64,000 nucleotides of DNA from Ctenosaura bakeri (Eukaryota > Chordata > Lepidosauria > Squamata > Iguanidae). The position numbers were made by a program, and so were the translations under genes. The notes under the pieces were generated by a model. That model was not told where the DNA came from. It searched no databases and saw only the letters and a list, made by a program, of their open reading frames with translations. How positions within the stretch are numbered: position 1 is the first letter of the stretch; the number at the start of each line of letters is the position of its first letter. Shown here one piece after another: positions 21,171 to 31,438 of this stretch. The stretch spans positions 1 through 64,000 of the forward strand of contig CAOLHI010001240.1 in NCBI GenBank assembly GCA_948474755.1. The letters run 5' to 3'.

Positions 21171-21363
21171 ACCTTCTGAAGTTGTTAACCCTTCTGCTAT
21201 GTCATGTCCTAGCAAAACCAGACAAAGGAAATATGGGAGATCAAGAGACAAATTCTTCTCTCCTAATCTTTTAAGTATTAGCCCAAACATGATGGTTGCT
21301 GTTTACAATTCAGCCAGTTTATGGTTGTATGTCTATCCTGTTTACTCTTAAAGCACAATATAA

Positions 21364-21732
21364 GGCCTTTTCGAACGTTACCTTTTCGCGCTTTTGGGTT
21401 GGGGTCATCGCATGAGAAGGCTTGGAAGGAATGCTGCCACTTCCCTGCCGCTTCCCTGCTGCTTCGGCTCCACAGCTCCTTCCTCCTCGCGCGAGTGCCC
21501 CACCTCTTCCATTTGCAGTGCTGCCTGGGACCTCGCAGGCTGCACTGAGGAGAGGACGTGCAACCGGCCCAGCTCCCGAGGCACCGCACGCCAGGTAAGT
21601 GTGCATGGGGCCCGGGAGCATTGCATGATGGCGCACCATTTTCGGCTGTAAGCCGAAAATGAAAAGGTGCGTCCCTGTTCTGCGTCCGGCCCTTGAGCGT
21701 CGCATAAATGAAAATGCCCTGCAAAAAGGGCC
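21364..21732 (+). mobile_element. GC-rich DNA element (copy M)
   Basis: Ends GGCCTTTTCGAACG and GCAAAAAGGGCC. Closely related to copy L. Carries CAGGTAAGTG at 21592-21601 and the small hairpin CATTTTCGGCTGTAAGCCGAAAATG at 21638-21662. Flanks TAA and ATT do not match. Frames up to 164 codons here are chance frames in CpG-rich DNA. Confidence 0.75.
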
Positions 21733-21869
21733 ATTGAGCAGTCTAGTTTTAATACCTGAAAATGTATATGGTGAAGATAGTTGATCTCTCCCCTTTCCTA
21801 ATTCCTTGAACATTTCTTCTTCATTGCCAGCTGGATTCCAGAAGTGTCCAGGAGGCAGAGAACAAATGC

Positions 21870-21995
21870 AGAAATGGTGGTGTATGGCTGCAATGGGAAA
21901 TGTCTGGACCTCCAGCTGTTGGTCTGGAACACTTCACATTCCTCCCCACTGACTATGATGGTGAGGATTGTTGGGAATTGCAATCCAACAATATT
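21870..21995. mobile_element. Palindromic MITE of the ACTACAACTCCCATCA type, degraded
   Basis: Contains GGTGAGGATTGTTGGGAATTG opposite CTGTTGGTCTGGAAC and TTCACATTCCTCCCC arms. Recognised by comparison with the copies at 51895 and 57895. Confidence 0.45.
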
Positions 21996-22540
21996 TCCTG
22001 CACTTGGGAGAATGGGGCAGCAAGACAGGAGACTGTTTAGTTCCCTTCACCATGTACACTTTCAATGATTTGAAAAATACTTTTTATTTTTATAAGTGAA
22101 TAGTCAGGTAGATATCTGAATAACCTAGCATGGCTGCCACCATATCTTGTGTAGCTCATAGAGTTCACCAAAATCCTTGCAAAAGACAGGATCTCTGGCT
22201 AGGAGTCCAGTCTCCTAAAGGGCATCACAGCCAACCAATGCTTATACCATCTGCATCTGATCCTCTATTTTATAATTTGAGCTAACATTGATCTGCCTAT
22301 ATCAAGATAACATTCCTTCTGAACACAGTGACAGGAATAGATTTGCCACTTGAGGCTTCTCACTGTCTCCAAATGCAATTAACAAACAAACCAGGTCCAT
22401 GGAAATTCAGTACAGACTAGAAATAAATCTTAAGTGTTAAACGGGCTGTCTGTTACTATACAAAGAAATCTTGGTTGATTCCACATTAAATTGGTTAAGG
22501 ATATCCAAAAGACTTCCTCCTTTTTGGAGGTTCTACTACA
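21996..22540. other. Unassigned
   Basis: Nothing recognised. Confidence 0.45.
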
Positions 22541-22542
22541 TT

Positions 22543-22757
22543 GATGATGTTCTGTGCCTTCAGCGTGACTCTAACTTAGGAAACCTATCATTATGGGTCT
22601 TCTTGTTCAAACAAGGTTTGCCATTGCCTCCCTTTGAGGATGATAGTGTGTGACTTGCCCAAGGTCACCAAGTGAGTTTTCATGGCTAAGTGGGGATTTG
22701 AACTCTCCCAGAGTCCTAGTTCAGCACTCGGATTACTATGTCATGCTAGCTCCTATA
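22543..22757 (-). mobile_element. tRNA-derived SINE
   Basis: Reverse-complement copy: from the right, AGCTAGCATGACATAGTAAT head, GAGTTCAAATCCCC B-box, GGTGACCTTGGGCAAGTCAC body and a CCATAATGATAGGTTTCC tail ending near GGCACAGAACATC. Same family as 12438 and 14349. Confidence 0.8.
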
Positions 22758-24595
22758 TCTCACCAGAAAAAGATATTTGACTGATGGAAATACAAAACAG
22801 AGCTTTTTCTGTGGGATCATCCCAGTTATGAAGGTTCTTCTCAAGTGAGGTGAGACTACCCGTTTTGCTGATAACATTTATCTATGAAGAAAGTTTTATT
22901 CTGTGTGGCTTTTAATGATTTTTAATATGCAACTAACAGAGCTCCTTTGATTGTAAGATTTTAGCTTTTGCTACCAAAGTGTGTTTTTTTAAAAAAATAT
23001 AAACTATTTTGAGAGCCTTTATGAGGGCTAAAAAGCAGTATAAAATGTAAAAGGAGGGAAGCAAAAAAAATTGGTGATAATATTCTTGATCAAAATACTC
23101 CCCCATTTCAGCTGAAACAAGTTTGAATTTTCCTAATCCCAGCCTCTCCTTTTCCATGCTATCCCCTGCTAATACCACGTAAGAAAATTTCCAGAGTTTC
23201 CCATTTTCTGTAGTTGAGTGAGGAAGCTACAGAAGCTGGCATACTGTGAAGAAGCTGGAATCCTGTTTCTAGACCCTTTTCCAACTTTTTAAACTTATTT
23301 TTTGTGTTAACAAGTGCAATGCCAAGCCTGTAGCCACTTGCCAGCTTTCAGCCAGACAGCAATACTCATGACAGAGTAATAAACACCTTAATATGAGGTT
23401 TAAGATGAAAAAGTAGACAAAGCCCAAATGTAATAGCACAGAAATATTTCTTTTACAGGGGAAGTGTCACCGTGGAAGCCAGGAGAGAGAAAAGGAAAGA
23501 CAGAGTTTTATATTGCCCATGGGCTCATTGTTTTCATTGGACCTCTGTGCAGCTTAAAGGACCATTCCTTCAAGCTCTGGCCAAGAAGCCAGTCTCTGCA
23601 CCATCCCATTACCTTCAAAGCCTGCTGACATATTGCTGTGTTCTACAGCTTGCCTTATTTTCTCTCTGTCATTAATATTGCAGAAGCTCGGAATCAGGGA
23701 ATGTGGACAAACCCAGTTACTGTCATTTCTATTCTGTTGTGGAAGTGGGTATATTTCCAGGCCTCCTCAAAAGTTCTTTCAGTGCCAAATGCTGACACAT
23801 GTTACTACTATAATGTAAGGTTTTTGGTGGTCAGTAATGCAACAAACACTACACAGCACTACACACTACACTACACATTCTTGTCCTTTTGCTGATGGGA
23901 CTCTGGACAAGATAGCTGACGATTAGCAGCCTGATTTGCATGCTGTCTCAGCTTTGCAGGATTTATTATTATCTTTAAGTGTATAAGGATATGGTAGGAT
24001 TGTAAACGAGCAAAAATGCAGTCTCCTAGATAACCTTCAGCTCAAAGAGTGTTCTGGGGAGTTGTCTGGTAGAGAATCACAAAGATTCATTAAGGTAGAT
24101 GAGACAGAAGCTTCCCCAAACAAAGACTTACAATATTATCAAAGGACCCTGGATAGTCTATGGTGACCAGGGATGGAAAGCCGCCCCCCGTTGGTGTTAC
24201 CATGGAGTTAGTGCAAACAATTTGCATCGTAAATATTCGAAGTGCAGCCTCCATTGACAAAATACTTGGAAGTGAATCCAGTGTGAGAGAGATGGATAGC
24301 TTAACACTAAAAAAAAAAGAAGAAGAAGAAGACTATAAATTATGGGGCAGTTTGGACAGGAAATAAAAAAAATAAGTTTGGCATCTCCAAGATTCAAACA
24401 ATTAAGAAGACTATATGGAAGCCATATGTCAGAAAAGGGGAAATAAATATTGTCTCTGACACCAGAATTTAAGCAGATTTATATGACATCATAAACATGG
24501 CCATCAGAGAAATATCCAGAACTGGGTTAGATTAAACTGACCCCTGTACTAATTAAAATTCAACCTTCAATATCTGAGATATCTCACCAGATTTT
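22758..24595. other. Unassigned; weak LINE-tail resemblance near 23000-23055
   Basis: TTGAGAGCC...AAGCAGTATAAAATG near 23008-23050 resembles LINE 3' termini but is very short. 23845-23880 is a short CACTACA tandem. No gene seen. Confidence 0.4.
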
Positions 24596-24599
24596 AGAT

Positions 24600-26740
24600 T
24601 TGAATGAATGTGTAACAGAAGATTATGGGAATTTAGATTAGAAACTGGACTTGTTAAGATTTGAGATTACAGGACATCATTTTAAAGAGCTTGCTGAGAA
24701 ACAGCTCAAAAAGATCATGGTGTCATTTCAGAATCAACTATTATACACAAACATGAACAGGAGATCTCTGATAATTCGAAGGGAATGGACATTTTAAGGC
24801 AGGATTTGAAAAAGGCATAGGACAGAATTATGATGATAGAGTTAAAATCAAAAGAAACACAGTTAAGAGCTGTTCCGGAAATGCTGACTGAATTAAGACA
24901 GACCATTTTAAAAGTTTTGGTGGGCCTAATAAACAGCTCTGATGAAGAACTTGACAAGAAAATAGAAAAATATATAGATAAAGCTCTACTGGTCTACAGA
25001 GGAAAAAAACATCCAAGAGATGTGATAATTCATTGCACAAATAAAAGCAATAGAGAAGAAATATTAAGAGCACACTGTACGAAAAGGCTCAAAATAAAAG
25101 AGAATGAAATGATTATTTTTACAGAAATTCCCAAAAGAATGCAAAAAAACCCAGAGTTTAAATTTTTGTGCAGGTGTTCAGAAAAAAAGATAAAACCTTT
25201 TGCTCATTAGTCCCAGAGAGCCAGACAACTACTTATGCACATGAAAAATATATGATAATTTTTTTGGAGAGAGTACGAGATTTGTTCAAAATGCTGAAGG
25301 AAGAGGGGCCAGAAGCAGATATTTAAGTGGCTGAGAAATTGTAAAGAAATAATAACAACAACAAACAGTCAGATCTCCACATTTGCTAGGGTTAAGGGCA
25401 CAGGACACCTGCAAAAGTGGGAAAACAACAAATATTAAAATGTGTGTCTGTGGCCCTTTCTGCAACCTACCTGCATCCAGTGTGGTCACGCAGGGATCAC
25501 ACAAACAGCCTCTTCCGTGAGGCTCTCATGGCCCTGCTGCTTCTGTTCTGCAGGAGTTGGCTGCCAGCCGGCAGGCAGCATGAGGGCTCTGCCTCTTCCT
25601 TCCACAGTGCAGCCAGGTATTTTCCTAGGCTGCACTGGAGTAGGAAGTGCGAGGGCCGCGGCTCCGGAGTCTCTGTATGTATTGTAAGTGCGTGTGGGGC
25701 CCTGGAGCGATGCGTGATCGTGCACCATTTTTGGCTAAAAGCCTAAAATGATATAGTGCACGATCAGCGCCTGCTGGCCCCGGCAGCATTGTACGATTGC
25801 AAGGACGTTGTCTGAAATGCTCCTTGCAATTGTGTGACACTCCGGAGGCCCTTTCACATGACACATGACAAATGCCACGTGAAAAGGGCCTGTGTCTGTG
25901 GGAAGGGGGCTAAGGCATGGTGAGGAAAGGGGGAACCCAGGGGCTGAACCAGAGCAAGGAAAGAAGAGGGAAAGGAGTAGGTTGGAATGGCCCATTTGTG
26001 AGTTGAAGAAACTCACAAACAAATCTGTGAAAATGAAACCCACAACTCTAATAAGCTATCTTAACAAAAAAACCTAAAATGAATCTGTAAATAATTTCAT
26101 GATATGTAAATAGTCTGAGTTTCCCCTAGAAAAGCAAAAATATGACACTTTTTTTTAAAAAAAAAATCCCAAATATGAAATTATTTATCTTGAAGGGACT
26201 CATATAAGAAAAAGAGACTATAGATTTTTGCAGGACATAAGTATGGCCTAAAGCTTAGGTCTGCAAACAAGAATAAAAGACCTGGAGTTGTCTTTAACAT
26301 AAATCAAACATTACAATCTAAATTGATGTTTGAAGATGGACGAGGCAGATGTGTAATTGTGCAAATCAACTAGAATGGCACAATAATGTATTTAATGGGT
26401 ATTTATGGATCCACCAATGAAAATCAGAGTTTTGTAGAAATTTGATAAGAAAGATATCTGAACTAAATGTACAAAATCTGATTTGCATGGGTGATTGGAA
26501 TGCGTTTTTTGATTCTGATAAATATAAATCCAGTAAAGTAAGTAAGGAAGATCAAGGCAGACTATCTAGAACTTTTTTAAAATATACAGAGTACTTTGGA
26601 TTTATAGACAGTTAGAGATATTTACAGTCAAAGTCTAGAGACTATACTTTTTTTCAGAGCACCAAGAATATTTTTCTAGAATAGATATGATCTGGACTTC
26701 TAAAAATATAGCTAACTTTTCTGGATGGGAAAATCCTGCT
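24600..26740 (+). pseudogene. Degenerate L1 LINE: ORF1 fragment, intergenic part and ORF2 endonuclease, split by a DNA element
   Basis: ORF1: 24830-25210 keeps a 126-codon frame with KKHPRDVIIHCTNKSNREEI, the conserved C-terminal RNA-binding region of L1 ORF1 proteins (PRDVII.....K.EILRAA), preceded by a lysine/glutamate-rich coiled-coil-like stretch. ORF2 endonuclease: about 26220-26740 reads, in shifting frames, GVVFNI, ICMGDWNAFFDSD (GDWN at 26490-26501), RDYTFFSEHQEYFSRIDMIW (SRID at 26675-26686), the AP-endonuclease motifs of L1 ORF2. Stops and frameshifts are frequent. The reverse transcriptase is absent. The DNA element at 25452-25890 interrupts it. L1 endonuclease would nick target DNA for retrotransposition; this copy is dead. 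Confidence 0.8.
25452..25890 (+). mobile_element. GC-rich DNA element (copy N) inside the L1
   Basis: Ends GGCCCTTTCTGCAACC and ACGTGAAAAGGGCC. Directly flanked by TGT on both sides; the repeat can be extended to TGTGTCTGT (25443-25451 and 25891-25899), though the local TG-rich sequence makes the extension doubtful. The right half matches copies L and M (GTAAGTGCGTG, GAGCGATGCGTGATCG, CACCATTTTTGGC) while the left half does not. Confidence 0.75.
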
Positions 26741-27405
26741 TCCCCTCAAAGGAGCACCAGTGGAGTGCTTTTCATTCTTTCTATATATTTGTTGGAATGG
26801 ATATTACTTTGATTATAAATTAGATTGCTCATGTCAAACATTTAAAGAAGAAAAATCGTTTGGCATAACATCAGGCAAAATGCTCCTTTACACATTCCAA
26901 GAAAAAAGATGTGGTCTGGAATCCCGCATGATATGTAAAATGTAGCACTGGGACTACAGTGCTATGAAGTGAATCCCGGTTTGACCAGCTCATCCCCACT
27001 TACAAGCAGCAGCTGCTATGATCAACAGTGGTCTGTTCTCCATTGCTCAGGAAGTAGAGGGCTGTTGTTCCCATCCCATCCCGTAAGCAATCTCTGGCAC
27101 AAAAGCTGGAAACAGGGCTCCTATTGCAATTCCCTGTTGTGCTGGAGATTGCTTGCATAAAAGAGGATGGGAATTGGAGCCCTTTACACAAAAGGCTACA
27201 CGAATACATAACAGTCATGAGTGCATAATTCTGTAACAGTGATACAGGAGTCTGGCCACGATTTCTTAACAAATCTAAATGCAGAAGAGATCTTTCTTGG
27301 TCAAACAGCAATCCTGTGTGTTAATATTTCCTTTCCTAACAGATGAATCCTTCAAATGTGGCATGCTTTGTTTCTAGTGGATAGCAGTACAAACTAAAAA
27401 ACATA
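26741..27405. other. Unassigned
   Basis: Nothing recognised; possibly more decayed L1 at the left edge. Confidence 0.4.
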
Positions 27406-27410
27406 ACACA

Positions 27411-27620
27411 AGAGCTGCTGTAGCACAGAAATTAAGAGAAAAAATGGTGAACTTGGAGAGTCCCTGCTTTAAATCTTGTCTTAGCCATTACATACGTGGT
27501 TTCAACCACAACATGAGAACTGTTCTATTTCAAAGGGCTATTGTAATAATATGTGATAGAAGTAGTTTGAGCATGTGAGAAGTGCACATTCTAAGTACTC
27601 AGTGTAATCAAGGTTTAGTG
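27411..27620 (+). mobile_element. MIR-like tRNA-SINE remnant
   Basis: A tRNA-like head (GCTGCTGTAGCACAGAAATTAAG, with a decayed B box TTTAAATCTTG), then GGGCTATTGTAATAATATG and GAGAAGTGCACATTCTAAGT, in the order of a MIR/CORE-SINE. Highly diverged. Confidence 0.4.
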
Positions 27621-27837
27621 GTGAATTTTAAGTGCACTGTCATCATAACAGTCATATAAGGCACACACTGAAAAGTGCAGGCAGATTTATTAACCCACTT
27701 TGACAAATCAGCTCCAATAATTTTTATCTCCACCAGCAGCAAATCTTTTGTAAAGTGAATTTTTCTCAATTGAATTTCCCTCATTCAAGAGCAACCCATC
27801 CCATTCCTCAATACTTAGCTTTACTATGGGATTTGCT

Positions 27838-29560
27838 ATTGTTATCTGACATTGAGTCAACTTCTATATATGACAACCCTGCAAATGAGAGAACTCCAAG
27901 AGCCCTGGTCATCAACTGCCTGCTCAGGTCATAGAATCATAGAATCATAGAAATGTAGAGTTGGAAGAGACCACAAGGGCCATCCAGTCCAACCCCCTGC
28001 CATGCAGGAACACCCTCAAATCAATCCCGACAGATGGCCATCAAGCCTCTGCTTAAAAACCTCCAAGGAAGGAGCCTCCACTACACTCCGAGGCAGCTTA
28101 TTCCACTGCCGGACAGCCCTGACTGTCAGGAAGTTCTTCCTGAGGTTCAGGTGGAATCTCCTTTCCTGTAGCTTGAATCCATTGCTCCTTGTCCTGGTCT
28201 CTGGAGCAGCAAACAATCCCTCTCCTTCCTCTACATGGCATCCCTTCAGATATTTAAACATGGCTATTATGTCCCCTCTTAACCTTCTCTTGTGTAGACT
28301 AAACATACCCAGCTCTCTAAGTCTATCCTCATAGGGCCTGGCTTCCAGGCCTCTCACCATTTTGGTCGCCCTCCTCTGGACTTGCTCCAGCTTGTCAATA
28401 TCCTTCTTGAATTGGGGTGCCCAGAACTGGACACAGTATTCAAGATGAGGTCTAACCAAAACAGAGTAGAGTGGTACCAGTACCTCCCTCGATCTAGACA
28501 CCATACTCCTATTGATTTAGCTGAGAATTGCATTGGCTTTCTTGGCTGCCGCATCACACTGCTGACTCATGTTCAGCTTGTGGTCTATGAAGACTCCTAG
28601 ATCCCTTTCACACATACTGCTATCCAGCCACGTGTCCCCCATCCTATATTTCTGTATTCCATTTTTTCTGCCTCAGTGTAGGACCTTATGTTTCTCTCTG
28701 TTGAAATTCATTTTGTTAGCCTTGGCCCAGCTCTCCCATCTTTCAAGGTCGTTTTGAAATTTGATCCTGTCCTCTGATGTATTAGCAACCCCTCCCAATT
28801 TAGTATCATCTGCAAATTTGATCAGCATGCCCTCCACTCCTTCATCCAAGTCATTGATGAAGATGTTGAATAGCACTGGGACCAGGACAGAACCCTGTGG
28901 TACCCCACTAGTCACTTCTCTCCAGGATTAAAAGCAGCCATTTGTGATCACCCTTTGGGTTCGGTCGGTCAACCAATTACAAATCCAACTAACAGTAGCC
29001 CTGTCCAGCCCACATTTAACTAGCTTCATTGCAAGAATATCATGGGGAACTTTGTCAAAGGCCTTACTGAAATCGAGATATGCTACATCCACAGCATTCC
29101 CTTCATCTATCAAGCTAGTAACTCTATCATAAAAAGAGATAAGATTAGTCGGGCATGACTTATTTTTGAGAAATCCATGTTGACTTCTCGTGATTACCAT
29201 GTTGCTTTCTAAGTGATTAGAAAATGACTGCTTAATGATCTGCTCCAGGATCTTTCCAGGCACTGATGTCAGGCTGACTGGGTGATAATTATTTGGGTCC
29301 TCTTTTTTTCCCTTCTTGAAGATGGGAAGATGGTCCATGGCTTCCTTGATTGAATCAATTCACCTGTAATGTGGTCTTTCTCTTTTCCTACTGCCTTCCA
29401 CTTTACTAAGCGTTATCATCTTTTCCATTGGGTCACATTGCCTCACGATATATTCAAAGTGCAACAGCCTCCATTTAGTGATCTTGGCTTCTGGGGAGAG
29501 TTCAGGCATGATTTGTTCCAGGACCTATGCATTTGTCTTTTTAGCAGTCTATGGAACTAC
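27838..29560 (-). mobile_element. RTE/BovB LINE 3' region, split by a CR1
   Basis: The left part (27838-27930) contains TTGAGTCAACTTC...TGACAACCCTGC and AACTGCCTGCTCAGGTC, and the right part (about 29338-29560) continues GGCTTCCTTGATTGAATCAA, ACCTGTAATGTGGTCTTTC and GTGCAACAGCCTCCATTTAG. Read on the minus strand this is the BovB 3' region, including the segment related to 38582-38850 on the plus strand. The 1.4 kb between is the CR1 insertion. No coding domain of BovB remains intact. Confidence 0.75.
27929..29338 (-). pseudogene. CR1 LINE, 5'-truncated: reverse transcriptase C-terminal part with three in-frame stops
   Basis: One frame runs from 29338 down to 28016 without a frameshift, about 440 codons, broken by stops at 28928-28930, 28673-28675 and 28517-28519. 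It contains the reverse transcriptase blocks YLDFSKAFDKVPHD (residues 87-100 of the first segment), [10 protein letters not shown], and the catalytic FADD box (28805-28816) in [10 protein letters not shown], then the CR1-specific C-terminal block ([51 protein letters not shown]). The end has the CR1 terminal repeat ATTCTATGAT in inverted form at 27929-27950. CR1 copies its RNA at the nicked target; the endonuclease and ORF1 are lost by truncation. The lack of frameshifts suggests a moderately young copy. Confidence 0.92.
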
Positions 29561-29788
29561 CCCTCCATGATAGTGGGATTGCATGCTCCTGTGAGGCAAA
29601 AAGGCTATTGCTGTTGGAAGCACTGCTGCTGGTAGCCTGTCTCCCACATCAGACAGGCTTTTGCTGAGGAGTCAGAATAAATGTGCCGAACAGCTACTGG
29701 GCAGCAGCAGTAATGAAGAGGAGGATAAGACTGATGGAGGATCCTTTAGAGATAACAATGGTGGCACATTAGTTAAATCTGAAGGAGA
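29561..29788. other. Unassigned
   Basis: Nothing recognised between the BovB end and the 5S SINE. Confidence 0.4.
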
Positions 29789-29790
29789 CA

Positions 29791-30015
29791 GACTACCTAA
29801 ATACCCTGAAGGCACCAGATCCTATCTGATCTTGGAAGCTAAGGAGGGTCAGGCCTGGCTGGTCAGTACTTTGATGAGTAATCACCAAGAAAATACCAGA
29901 TGCTGTAGGTTAGCTTCAGAGGAAAGTAGGGCAAACCACTTCTGAGTACTCCTTGCCTAAGAAAACCCTATGACATTGATGGGGTCACCACAGGTCAACA
30001 GGCAACTAGAAGGCA
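29791..30015 (+). mobile_element. 5S rRNA-derived SINE (5S-Sauria type)
   Basis: 29791-29912 aligns along nearly the whole 5S rRNA: GACTACCTAAATACCCTG at the 5' end, CTATCTGATCTTGGAAGCTA (A-box region), AGGCCTGGCTGGTCAGTACT and TTGATGAG (C-box region), and AATACCAGATGCTGTAGG at the 3' end. This is followed by a SINE body (GGCAAACCACTTCTGAGTAC, CCTTGCCTAAGAAAACCC) and a BovB-like tail (GGGGTCACCACAGGTCAACA, ACTAGAAGGCAC). 5S-headed SINEs of this form are established for squamates. The mutated 5S and attached tail exclude a functional 5S gene. Confidence 0.85.
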
Positions 30016-30876
30016 CCTATGTATGGTACATAAAAGAACCAGTACTGCACAGAGAAAGGCAGTGATAAACAACTTCTCAATGTCTCTTACTTTAAAAGCT
30101 CTATGATAAGACAATCCAAAATAAAACAATAGAAATAAGTCACTAAAAGAGATTTCTGTGAAAATCCATTCCTCCCTACACTACTGCAATGATTGCACCT
30201 AAGCTCAGAAACAACAAGAAAGTGGCAAGGAAAGAGAAAATAGTTTCTAGTAAAAAAGGCAACAACTGAGTGAGACCTGCAACCAAGTGGTGCAGTATGG
30301 AATGCTTGTGTTCAGTGTTCCTTCCATGTGGCAAGCTAGCCATTCAGCCAGCCAGCCACACCTTCCTCTAGAATATAATATTCCATTCACCCTTTTGTTC
30401 ATTTTTTTCTAGTTTTTTTTTTTCTTCAAAAGCCAACCAGTGTTTTCTGACCCCTGAGCACAGGGAAGCCTCAATGGACTGTTTTTGGGTTTTTCACATT
30501 TACAGTTTTGTCCAAAAGTGTTGGAGTGGTGACACTTCTGCATATGAAACAGACTAACAATATTAGCATTGATCACCTCAAATACTCAATTAAGAAAAAA
30601 TATTTTATGTTATCATGTTTTGTTAGAGGCTTTCCATGTTCACTCAAGCTCAAAAATGGAGGAAATTGCAAATGCTAATGACCATGTCTTTAAAAGATGA
30701 GTTATTTGGGAGGAGTGGGCCATCCCCTCAAATAGGAACACTTAATCTTTTTTGCTTTATATCTGTGTTGTCCTGACCAAACTATCCTGCTAACCTCCCT
30801 CTCTCCAGCAGCTGCAAAACACATCACCAAGATATGATGGACCAGCTGAAGTGATAGCAGCAGCTCTAAAGACACT
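30016..30876. other. Unassigned
   Basis: Nothing recognised beyond poly-T near 30410. Confidence 0.45.
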
Positions 30877-31435
30877 TGCCCTTTTCGCACGGGCCTTCTC
30901 TCGCGCGACAGCCCCGTGAGCCTCGCGGGAGTGGGAGCAGCAGGCTGAAGCGGCGCGAGCGCGGGTTTTTTGATTTTCACTTCGAAGCAAAAATCACCCG
31001 CACTCGTGCAACGCTCCCGGCGCCCGCGCGCACTTAACTCTTGTGCAGAGCGTCGGGGAGCCAGCCGGGTCGCGCTTCCTTCCCTCCGCCCCTGCGGAAG
31101 GAAGAGACGGGGTGGGGCGCTAGCGCGACGGACACGACACATCCTGCTTCGCGCGCAACAAGCTCCTTTCTCTCGCGCGCACGGGGGGGATGGACGGGAC
31201 AGGCTCCTTTCTCGCGCGCACGCAGGGGGGGGATGGACGGGACAGGCTCCTTTCTCGCGCTCTTGGGAGGACGGATGGACGCGCGAGCTGCCTCCGCCTC
31301 CAGGAGGCTGCCGCTTCCCTGCTCGTTCGTTCGCCTGCGGAAGGAAGGAGGAGGGAAGCAGCAGCCTCCCGGAGAAGGCTTCTTGCGCGAGCCGCCCTCC
31401 TCCGTCACGCGAGCGCTGGCGCTGCGAAAAGGGCC
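30877..31435 (-). mobile_element. Very CpG-rich DNA element (copy O) with internal tandem repeat
   Basis: Ends TGCCCTTTTCGCACG and GCTGCGAAAAGGGCC, flanked by ACT on both sides (30874-30876, 31436-31438), a 3-bp target duplication. Read on the minus strand it shares the AGTTAAGTGCGCGCGGG and GCCGGGAGCGTTGCACG region with copies L and M. 31165-31290 contains about two and a half units of a roughly 45-50-bp tandem repeat with GGCTCCTTTCTCGCGCGCAC and GGGATGGACGGGACAG. Frames of 66-156 codons here are chance frames. Confidence 0.8.
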
Positions 31436-31438
31436 ACT

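Noticed and set aside
21319..21813. 164-codon minus-strand frame, with overlapping frames on both strands
   Set aside because: It lies across the CpG-rich mobile element copy M; the related copy L gives different frames.
25443..25899. 9-bp target duplication TGTGTCTGT suggesting a Mutator-type element
   Set aside because: The sequence is TG-rich so the extension beyond TGT can be chance; related copies show 3-bp duplications.
29791..29912. 5S rRNA gene
   Set aside because: Many substitutions, no terminator directly after the 5S part, and a SINE body with a BovB-like tail attached.
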